From GCA-002772825 sp964560655 (lineage in GTDB: Bacteria; Patescibacteriota; Minisyncoccia; GCA-002772825), in NCBI GenBank assembly GCA_964560655.1, contig CAZLLR010000013.1:1-23274 (forward strand): a DNA stretch of 23,274 bases, written 5' to 3'. Position numbers and translations under genes: made by a program. This document shows, in pieces, positions 1 to 5,261 of this stretch. The notes beneath the pieces were generated by a model. That model worked only from the letters and a program-made list of their open reading frames with translations. It was not told the DNA's origin and did no database searches. Position 1 is the first letter of the stretch; every line of letters begins with the position of its first letter.

Positions 1-21
1 TGGAGAATGGTGTTTTTTTGT

Positions 22-366
22 TTATTTTACGTTTTCAACTATTTTTTCAAACAATTCTGGTCTCTTTTCAGCTATTTCAGCTAGTATTTTACGATCTATT
101 TCAATGTTCTTTTTTGTCAGGATACCCATGAATTTACTGTATGAGAAGCCAAGTGGCCTTAAGGCAGCATTTATCTTTATCTGCCAAAGGGCTCTGAATA
201 CTCGCTTTTTCTTTCTTCTGTGGGCAAAAGCATGAGTCCCAGCCTTCTGGATTGCCTGTTTTGCTTCTTTTTCCTTTGTGCTACGTCCAAAACGGTATCC
301 TTTTACTTGCCTAAGGACATTACGTCTTCTTTTTGTTGCAATTGTACCTCTTTTTACTCGTGTCAT
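22..366 (-). CDS. rplT: 50S ribosomal protein L20
   Basis: Large-subunit protein L20, which binds 23S rRNA early in 50S assembly and in many bacteria also represses its own operon. The 114-residue product has the family's usual length. It opens with the basic TRVKRGTIATKRRR segment and contains the conserved RQVKGYRFGRS and FAHRRKKKR blocks and the C-terminal LRPLGFSYSKFM region. The ATG at 366 is the natural family start; no Shine-Dalgarno sequence is visible before it. It is the last gene of the infC-rpmI-rplT operon and starts 19 nt after the rpmI stop. The stop is TAA. The A/T-rich sequence after the stop at the window edge could be the start of a terminator, but it is cut off. Confidence 0.98.
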   Translation of the reverse strand: MTRVKRGTIATKRRRNVLRQVKGYRFGRSTKEKEAKQAIQKAGTHAFAHRRKKKRVFRALWQIKINAALRPLGFSYSKFMGILTKKNIEIDRKILAEIAEKRPELFEKIVENVK

Positions 367-385
367 ATGTCAGTTTTATATATTA

Positions 386-580
386 TTAGCTATGGGGAAG
401 GAAACGACTTAAGTTCTTAGTAGTTATATTGAAAGATGTAGTACCCTTTTTGCCTAGTGATTTGATACCACTTTCTTTAGCATTAAAGTGGTTTTGCCCA
501 GGCTTTCTGGCTAAGATTTTGCCTTTCTTTGTTACTTTAAGACGTTTTTTAAATGATTTATTTGTTTTTGGGCCTTTCAT
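386..580 (-). CDS. rpmI: 50S ribosomal protein L35
   Basis: Small, very basic large-subunit protein L35 (64 aa). The N-terminus MKGPKTNKSFKKRLKVTKKGKI matches the family's KTNKSAKKRF-type opening, and the later KxGQNHFNAKES segment corresponds to the usual K..HLLTKKS region. It lies 5 nt after the infC stop and 19 nt before rplT, the classic infC-rpmI-rplT order, so the three are almost certainly co-transcribed. It ends in TAA. Identity rests on both sequence and gene order. Confidence 0.95.
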   Translation of the reverse strand: MKGPKTNKSFKKRLKVTKKGKILARKPGQNHFNAKESGIKSLGKKGTTSFNITTKNLSRFLPHS

Positions 581-585
581 TTTAT

Positions 586-1098
586 TTATTTTTTATCTGT
601 TTCTATTATTATACTTATCCCCCTTGGTCCTTTTCTTGGCCCGTCGGCAATCTTATGAGGCTCGCTTACGAAGTTAAGTACTCGCTTCAGCCTTTCTTCT
701 ATAAAGTTCTTATCAAGGTATTTAGCCCTTCCTCTTAAGGTAAGGTCTATCTTTACTCGGTCACCTCTTTTTAAGAATTCAGAGATCTTTTTAGCTTTTA
801 ATTCAAGGTCATGCACTGAAGTCCCTATACCGATCTTTATATTCTTTATTTCAACAGTTTTTGCTTTTTTCCCGGCATCTTTTGCCTTTTTCTGTTCTTG
901 ATAATGAAATTTACCATAATCCATTATTTTTGCAACAGGAGGCTTAGCTGTAGGAGATATCTCTATAAGGTCGAGCTCTTTCTCTTTAGCTCGCTTAAGA
1001 GCCTCTTCTGTGGAGATTACTCCCAAGTTTTCGCCATCATCAGAAATAACTCTTAACTCCAATGCTCTTATTTGATTGTTTAATCTTGGTTTCTTCAG
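586..1098 (-). CDS. infC: Translation initiation factor IF-3
   Basis: IF-3 binds the 30S subunit, prevents premature 50S joining and checks start-codon and initiator-tRNA pairing. The N-domain with EISPTAKPPVAKIMDYGKF, the linker and the C-domain RGDRVKIDLTLRGR and DGPRKGPRGI blocks are present. An in-frame TTG at 1062 would start the protein at LELRVISDDGE, but the frame stays open upstream and encodes KKPRLNNQIRA, the conserved extreme N-terminus of IF-3. No ATG, GTG or TTG exists between there and the in-frame stop at 1171-1173. I therefore place the start at CTG 1098 (170 aa, LKKPRLNNQIRA...). ATC at 1116 or 1125 and ATT at 1128 are alternatives. A rare start codon is typical of infC and allows autoregulation. 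First gene of the infC-rpmI-rplT operon. Confidence 0.93.
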   Translation of the reverse strand: MKKPRLNNQIRALELRVISDDGENLGVISTEEALKRAKEKELDLIEISPTAKPPVAKIMDYGKFHYQEQKKAKDAGKKAKTVEIKNIKIGIGTSVHDLELKAKKISEFLKRGDRVKIDLTLRGRAKYLDKNFIEERLKRVLNFVSEPHKIADGPRKGPRGISIIIETDKK

Positions 1099-1174
1099 AT
1101 TATTTAAATTATGGATAGTTAAGATAATGAGCTTTTTAAAAGTAAGCCCATATATAATGAATCCAGTGCTTTAC

Positions 1175-1203
1175 ATCTTAGCAAAAAGCTTTTAAAAATA
1201 CAA
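1175..1203 (-). promoter_or_regulatory. Candidate sigma70-type promoter of infC-rpmI-rplT
   Basis: On the minus strand a -35-like TTGTAT (1203-1198) is followed after 17 nt by a -10-like TAAGAT (1180-1175). A transcript would begin near 1168 and reach the probable CTG start of infC after about 70 nt. No other good promoter is seen in the 240-nt divergent gap shared with thrC. Inferred from motif match only. Confidence 0.4.
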
Positions 1204-1265
1204 GGGTTTATCCAAACGGCTCACTCTATAGATTTAGCTGTCTAAAATTGGACTGATTGGGTAAA

Positions 1266-1301
1266 ATGATTTAAGTTTAATTAGATAATAATCTAAATCA
1301 T
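1266..1301. promoter_or_regulatory. Palindromic region overlapping the thrC start
   Basis: Arms ATGATTTA (1266-1273) and TAAATCAT (1294-1301) surround an inner palindrome TTAGAT/ATCTAA (1281-1286/1291-1296), ending at the base before the thrC ATG (1302). TAGATA/GATAAT strings inside could be the -10 element, with TTGGGT (1257-1262) as a weak -35. The layout suits a repressor operator or simply a nearly leaderless promoter. No regulator is identified. Confidence 0.35.
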
Positions 1302-2957
1302 ATGAAAATTAAATTTGATAAAGAGAATAAGGCAAAATACATATTAGAGTTGTTGAAGTCATTACAAATAGAGAATCCTTCTTTCGGGGACACCAGAGGT
1401 GGCTCAACCGTCTCTTTCTTTGAAAGTATCTCCGCGGGGCTTTCGGCAAATGGCGGACTTTTTATGCCTGAGAAGTTTCCAAGTATATTGAAAGATATTC
1501 CTCAGTTTTTTACGGAAGTACTCCCTTCTCTTTCTATCGCTCAAGTAGCCACTCTACTTCAAAGACTCTTTATCTCAAGGGAAGATATTAGTGATGAAGA
1601 ACTCCAGGTCATGATGACAGAAGCTTATAATTTCGATATCCCTATAGAGGACATAGACGAACATACTTTCATCGCAAGGCTTGATGCTGGACCGACAGCT
1701 AGCTTTAAGGATTTTGCTGCGCGGTCTATCTCTCGCTTGCTTGATAAATATAGTGAAGTAAAAAGTAAATTTATCAATATTATCGTTGCTACTTCAGGTG
1801 ACACAGGGGTCGCTATTGCCGATGCTTTTGGCGGAGCAAAGCACATTACTGTTACTGTGATATATCCAAGTGGTGGAGTGAGTAAAGTGCAAGAGAAGCA
1901 GATGCTTGCTGTAGGAGAAAAGTATGACAATGTCCAAGTGCTACCAATGAAAGGCAACTTTGATAATTGCCAGGATGTGTCTAAGTTATTACAGTTGATG
2001 AGAGAAGAAACTGGGATCAATGTAGAGGAGATAAAAAAACAGATATCTTACAAACTCAAGCAAGAGATAGATGATGAAGAATTTAATAAATTAAGGGAAG
2101 TGATAAAGTCTTTAAATTTGTCTAGTGCTAATTCTATAAATATCTGGAGACTTATACCACAGATGCTTCAGTATTTTGTTTCTTACGGAAAGTTGGTGAA
2201 GATGGGTAAGATAAAAGCTGGAGAGGACGTTGTCTTCTCTACCCCTACAGGCAATGTCGGACATGTGATGGCGGGAATCTTTGCCAAAGAGATCGGTCTG
2301 CCTATTCGTAAATTTATCATCGGGACAAATGCTAACAACATCATGGCTAACATCATCGGCTCCGGTGTAGTGAAGCATAAAGAGTTTGCTAATACTTCAG
2401 CGCCTTCTATGGATATCTTAGACCCTAGTAATTTAGAGCGATTGCTTTATTTTGCAGCTAAGAAAACGGGAAATAAAAATCCTATAAAATACGAAGAGAT
2501 GAAAAAAGATATAAAGAGTATAAGGCCAGACGAAGATATTTCCCTTTCTGCTTATGGGGTTACAGAAGAGATACTTGAGTATCTGCAAGACACTATTTGG
2601 GCTGAAGATGTAGAGACCAATGAAGAGATCTACGCCATGATGTCTTATCAATATCAAAAGAGTAAGGTGGTACTTGAGCCGCACGGTACGACAGCCTTCA
2701 TCGCCACCACTAGGATGAGAGAGAAAAAAGAGCTAGCCCCTGATGATAAGGTTATAATCTTTGAAACGGCTCATCCGGATAAATTTCCTAAGTCTCTCAA
2801 TGACGCATTTTTGGCTGATGCTCAATACACTCACCATGGTGAACTAAGTAAATTGGAAGAGGTTAGGATAGAAGATATGAATAGGCCGGAAGATTACAAT
2901 ATAGACCTAGTGAAGATAACTCAGAAGATTAAAGAGTTAGCAGAGAAGAGAAAGTAA
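1302..2957 (+). CDS. thrC: Threonine synthase (PLP-dependent)
   Basis: Converts O-phospho-homoserine to threonine with pyridoxal phosphate. Visible family features are the N-terminal STRGG-like segment (GDTRGGSTVSF), NGGLFMP, the PLP-lysine motif GPTASFKDFAAR with K136, the ATSGDTG phosphate-binding loop, the STPTGNVGH segment and C-terminal LEPHGTTAF and ETAHPDKFP. At 551 aa it is longer than common bacterial forms (about 430-500). Part of the excess is a charged stretch after EETGINVEEIKK (around residues 245-275) and a lysine-rich C-terminus. The ATG has no Shine-Dalgarno sequence and lies just after a palindromic A/T-rich promoter region. No other threonine-pathway gene is in the window, so the source of its substrate is unclear. 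A terminator follows 24 nt downstream. Confidence 0.95.
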   Translation: MKIKFDKENKAKYILELLKSLQIENPSFGDTRGGSTVSFFESISAGLSANGGLFMPEKFPSILKDIPQFFTEVLPSLSIAQVATLLQRLFISREDISDEELQVMMTEAYNFDIPIEDIDEHTFIARLDAGPTASFKDFAARSISRLLDKYSEVKSKFINIIVATSGDTGVAIADAFGGAKHITVTVIYPSGGVSKVQEKQMLAVGEKYDNVQVLPMKGNFDNCQDVSKLLQLMREETGINVEEIKKQISYKLKQEIDDEEFNKLREVIKSLNLSSANSINIWRLIPQMLQYFVSYGKLVKMGKIKAGEDVVFSTPTGNVGHVMAGIFAKEIGLPIRKFIIGTNANNIMANIIGSGVVKHKEFANTSAPSMDILDPSNLERLLYFAAKKTGNKNPIKYEEMKKDIKSIRPDEDISLSAYGVTEEILEYLQDTIWAEDVETNEEIYAMMSYQYQKSKVVLEPHGTTAFIATTRMREKKELAPDDKVIIFETAHPDKFPKSLNDAFLADAQYTHHGELSKLEEVRIEDMNRPEDYNIDLVKITQKIKELAEKRK

Positions 2958-2981
2958 GTTAGGTAATTTAAAGAAAAAGAG

Positions 2982-3011
2982 CCCCCATATGATAGACCAT
3001 ATGGGGGTTTT
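2982..3011 (+). terminator. Rho-independent terminator of thrC
   Basis: Perfect 10-bp stem CCCCCATATG/CATATGGGGG (2982-2991/2998-3007) with loop ATAGAC, followed by TTTT. It begins 24 nt after the thrC stop. On the other strand it would receive transcripts from the small gene at 3037-3192. Confidence 0.9.
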
Positions 3012-3036
3012 GTGCAGAGTTTTTTCTATGCCCGTA

Positions 3037-3192
3037 TTAGCCGTTTTTAATACCACTAATGATAGATGGTATTGCTGCTAACGTGATAAAAACACCAGAT
3101 GGAAAAAGTGGGAAATTATATATTCCAAATGCACCTGTGAGTATAAGCATGATACCTGAGATAAGAAACAATATGTTTTGATATGCTGACAT
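3037..3192 (-). CDS. Small two-helix membrane protein (51 aa), unknown function
   Basis: Small gene of 51 codons plus TAA that I translated from the minus strand. The ATG is at 3192-3190 and is preceded 7 nt upstream by an excellent ribosome-binding site GGAGGT (complement of 3201-3206). The product starts MSAYQNILFLISGIMLILTG and has a second hydrophobic segment FPSGVFITLAAIPSIISGI, with a short NFPLF turn between them. It ends in the charged KNG. Two transmembrane helices are therefore likely. No family is recognised. The strong ribosome-binding site contrasts with the large genes nearby and is the main reason to believe the gene is real. It is convergent with thrC and shares the terminator at 2982-3011. 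Confidence 0.65.
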   Translation of the reverse strand: MSAYQNILFLISGIMLILTGAFGIYNFPLFPSGVFITLAAIPSIISGIKNG

Positions 3193-3265
3193 TTTCAAAC
3201 ACCTCCATTTTTTAAAGTTTTAGAACTTTTCTACTTAATCTTTAACATTTTTTAGTTAATATATC

Positions 3266-3289
3266 AACGGCTCATCCGGTTGAGCCGTT
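3266..3289. repeat. Intergenic AACGGCTCA/TGAGCCGTT hairpin
   Basis: Arms AACGGCTCA (3266-3274) and TGAGCCGTT (3281-3289) are perfectly complementary, with the 6-nt loop TCCGGT. Member of a family found in at least six other gaps of this window. It lies upstream of the small membrane protein gene, between it and the region beyond ssrA, and has no U-run, so it is not a standard terminator. Confidence 0.8.
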
Positions 3290-3298
3290 CCTAAAAAA

Positions 3299-3450
3299 CG
3301 GCGGTAATCGGTCAGGAGTATTTTTTCTGACGAAAAAATCTCACTACCCTGCCTCGCGGTGTTTGCCTTTCATCCGCCATCTGGCGGACTTAAACTCACA
3401 CAATGCTCCGGCTTTCGATTCCCGCACGAAAGAGCAGTAGTGCTCTTTCT
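3299..3450. other. GC-richer non-coding stretch with stacked hairpins beyond ssrA
   Basis: No open reading frame with a start or ribosome-binding site is seen. The stretch holds several inverted repeats: GTCAG/CTGAC (3311-3315/3327-3331), which competes with GAG-ATTTTTT/AAAAAAT-CTC (3316-3326/3333-3342); TCCGCCA/TGGCGGA (3372-3387); and AAAGAGCA/TGCTCTTT (3429-3436/3441-3448). It is clearly less AT-rich than the neighbouring gaps. It could be a structured RNA, the remnant of a mobile element beside ssrA, or a repeat element; none is proven. Confidence 0.5.
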
Positions 3451-3526
3451 CACTTCCACATAATAAAAATCACCCACCAAAAATGGTGGGCTGATTTTTA
3501 AAAATGTGGAAGTGGCGGGAATCGAA
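3414..3526. repeat. Inverted repeat of the ssrA 3' end, one arm interrupted by a hairpin
   Basis: The intact right arm (3504-3526) is the last part of the tmRNA T-loop, T-stem and acceptor. The left arm repeats it in opposite orientation as two pieces, TTCGATTCCCGC (3414-3425) and CACTTCCACAT (3451-3461), separated by a 25-nt insert containing AAAGAGCA/TGCTCTTT. The ssrA terminator lies between the arms. Confidence 0.85.
3465..3499. terminator. Rho-independent terminator of ssrA
   Basis: Stem AAAAATCACCCACC / GGTGGG-C-TGATTTTT (3465-3478 with 3485-3499, one bulged C) and a 6-nt loop. On the minus strand it gives a strong stem followed by TTTTT immediately after the tmRNA 3' end at 3507. The A/T flanks make it look bidirectional. 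Confidence 0.85.
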
Positions 3527-3919
3527 CCCGCGTCCAGAAATCTCCTATAAAAACACGTCTACAAACTTATCTTTTTTAGCGCCCTTTAGTGCATGGGCAA
3601 TTTAGGAATATAGGATCTGAAAAAGCAAAAGTCGTTATATTCCGACCCTCTTTCCGCCGGGTGGCGGTTTCGAAAATTCGTCGAGGAAAGCGAATTTTCT
3701 ATTTCGGGAATTTGACGCCTGCTTTACTTACCGAAAATCGATAAAGCTAGACGGCTTACGCGATAGCGTATGCTGAAGCAGAGTTGTTAACTCCAAAATA
3801 TGGAGAAACAGTTGCTTTTACAGTTTTAGCACTTATTTGTTTGCGATGTTTAACGAGTGTTCGCGAACTCGGTTTGCAGTATCTTTAAGGTATGATCCCT
3901 GTCGAAGCCGATCACTCCC
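3507..3919 (-). ncRNA. ssrA: Transfer-messenger RNA (tmRNA)
   Basis: Rescues stalled ribosomes with SmpB and tags the nascent chain for proteolysis. The 5' end GGGAGTG-ATCGGCTTCGACAGGG (from 3919) pairs with the 3' acceptor CACTTCC (3514-3508), G-U allowed, with discriminator A at 3507. The T-arm GCGGGTTCGATTCCCGC is typical. The genome does not encode the terminal CCA (after the discriminator it reads CAT). The tag reading frame most likely resumes at GCT 3830-3828 and stops at TAA 3758-3756. It gives a 24-residue tag that begins AKTVKATVSPYF and ends in SASAYAIA, longer than the usual 8-15 residues but with the normal small hydrophobic end. A hairpin GAAAATTCG/CGAATTTTC and CCGCC/GGCGG mark the pseudoknot region. 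It lies 6 nt downstream of smpB. Confidence 0.95.
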
Positions 3920-3925
3920 ATAAAA

Positions 3926-4369
3926 TTACCTCTTCATCTCTCTTTCGATATCTCTCTTAGTGTCTCTTTTCTTTAAAGTCTCTCTCTTGTCAAATTTCTT
4001 CTTTCCTTTTACTAAACCTACCTCAATCTTTAGTATTCTACCCTTAGTATACACCGATATAGGCACTATTGTCAAGCCTCTTTGCTGGGACTTCCCTGCA
4101 AGGTAAAAGAGCTCTTTCTTGTTAAGAAGGAGCCTTCTAGTGCGGTCAGGTTCGTAAGTAGATGGAGCGTTGTGAGACTGAAAGGCCGGTATGTCCATGT
4201 TTACAAGGAAGGCTTCATCTCCGCGTATAAGCACTCGGGCGCCAGTAATGGAGCCACGTTTGAGCTTGAGAGACTTTACTTCATATCCAAAAAGCTCCAT
4301 TCCTGCTTCGAATTTCTCAAGGACTTCATAGTCAAAATATACTTTTTTATTTTGGATTAATACTGGCAT
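3926..4369 (-). CDS. smpB: SsrA-binding protein SmpB
   Basis: Binds the tRNA-like part of tmRNA and delivers it to stalled ribosomes. The 147-residue product has usual length and all the expected blocks: NKKVYFDYEVLEKFEAGMELFG, EVKSLKLKRGSITGARV, the HNAPSTYEPDRTRRLLLNKKE motif, GLTIVPISVYTKGRILKIEVGLVKGKKKFDKRE and the basic C-terminal tail KRDTKRDIEREMKR. An AAGGGG sequence just before the ATG may be a weak ribosome-binding site. The stop lies only 6 nt before the tmRNA 5' end on the same strand, so protein and RNA partner are very probably made from one transcript, with tmRNA released by processing. Confidence 0.97.
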   Translation of the reverse strand: MPVLIQNKKVYFDYEVLEKFEAGMELFGYEVKSLKLKRGSITGARVLIRGDEAFLVNMDIPAFQSHNAPSTYEPDRTRRLLLNKKELFYLAGKSQQRGLTIVPISVYTKGRILKIEVGLVKGKKKFDKRETLKKRDTKRDIEREMKR

Positions 4370-4450
4370 CGCCCCTTAATAGTAGCAATTCGTTGACATC
4401 TTTACAAATTACCCGCAGGATAGAGTTAGATTTGTTCTAAACATTATTTT

Positions 4451-4479
4451 TTGACAAAAATCTTAATATGTAATATATT
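4451..4479 (+). promoter_or_regulatory. Promoter of the exported protein gene
   Basis: Perfect -35 TTGACA (4451-4456), a 17-nt spacer and -10 TATATT (4474-4479). Transcription would begin near 4486, leaving a leader of about 60 nt that carries the ribosome-binding site GGAGG (about 4538-4542) before the ATG at 4547. One of the best promoter matches in the window. Confidence 0.7.
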
Positions 4480-4546
4480 AATTTTGGATATATGCCACAG
4501 GGTGTATAAGATTGCTTTTTAACTTTTAAAGATGTAAGGAGGTAGT

Positions 4547-5167
4547 ATGGTGAGAAAGGTGATGGGGCTTCTAATACTGGTTGTAACAGTCTTTTTCTGG
4601 GTTGGGGTTAAGAATGCTTCGGCCGAGATGAGACTTGTCGTCTCAGATGAGTTTAAGACGGAGATGTCCATAAAGGCCTTTGCTCCAAATTTCATCGCTT
4701 CAGATGAACCTATGGTGGTATATCTCAAGAAGGACAATATTACTCCAGGGATAGCCACTGGTGTGCTTGTGTCGTATTTTAGAGACATAGGACTTGATGA
4801 AAGCTATACATCGCTTGAGATCAAGACTCCTAATGAAGTGATGGCGGTCGCACCACTACTGAATAGAGCTGCAATTTATGCAGTATTTCAGGAGGCGCAT
4901 GAGACGCATTGTCGTAAAGACAAAGACGCCGGGGTCAAAAATGCTTTTGATATGATGGCGCCAAAGATGGATATTATAAAAAGTATGCATGTGGCATACA
5001 TGAAGGGCAAAGGAGTATCCTATCTTAGGAATATCACTGCCATGAGGGACAGTAAAAAGACGGCTGAGACCTTGAGTGAGGTCTTCGATATGTTAACCCG
5101 TAATGATATTCATGAACCTGGGCTTAAATCGCCCCTCCATCATCACCCCTACTCTCCGGCGCGTTAG
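4547..5167 (+). CDS. Exported protein of unknown function
   Basis: 206 residues. The N-terminus (MVRK, a hydrophobic core LLILVVTVFFWVGV, then NASA-EM) is a clear signal peptide with likely signal peptidase I cleavage after A26. The mature part is soluble-looking with mixed alpha/beta character. It contains an EAHETHCRKDKD segment (around residues 121-132) and a His-rich tail PLHHHPYSPAR; both could bind metal, but no known motif is complete. No family is recognised. It has a consensus promoter, a 60-nt leader and a strong GGAGG ribosome-binding site, so it is probably well expressed. It ends in TAG and is followed by its own terminator. It stands alone between smpB (divergent) and ftsH. Confidence 0.8.
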   Translation: MVRKVMGLLILVVTVFFWVGVKNASAEMRLVVSDEFKTEMSIKAFAPNFIASDEPMVVYLKKDNITPGIATGVLVSYFRDIGLDESYTSLEIKTPNEVMAVAPLLNRAAIYAVFQEAHETHCRKDKDAGVKNAFDMMAPKMDIIKSMHVAYMKGKGVSYLRNITAMRDSKKTAETLSEVFDMLTRNDIHEPGLKSPLHHHPYSPAR

Positions 5168-5191
5168 CTCTAGCGACGCCAAGAATGTACT

Positions 5192-5224
5192 AAAGGTCCC
5201 TTTTTCTAAGGGGCCTTTTTTATT
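5192..5224 (+). terminator. Rho-independent terminator of the exported protein gene
   Basis: Stem AAAGGTCCC/GGGGCCTTT (5192-5200/5210-5218, one G-U pair) with loop TTTTTCTAA and a run of T residues to 5221. It begins 25 nt after the stop codon. Confidence 0.85.
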
Positions 5225-5244
5225 TACTTTATCAATTTTTTCTA

Positions 5245-5250
5245 TATAAT
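5245..5250 (+). promoter_or_regulatory. -10 element of ftsH, nearly leaderless
   Basis: Consensus TATAAT ends 11 nt before the ftsH ATG (5262). The transcript would begin about 5257, giving a leader of around 5 nt. There is no Shine-Dalgarno sequence. The -35 region is weak. Confidence 0.5.
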
Positions 5251-5261
5251 GAACCTATATT

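Noticed and set aside
1121..1151. Ten-codon leader reading frame (ATG at 1151) before infC
   Set aside because: Too short to judge, no ribosome-binding site and no conservation data; a chance frame is as likely.
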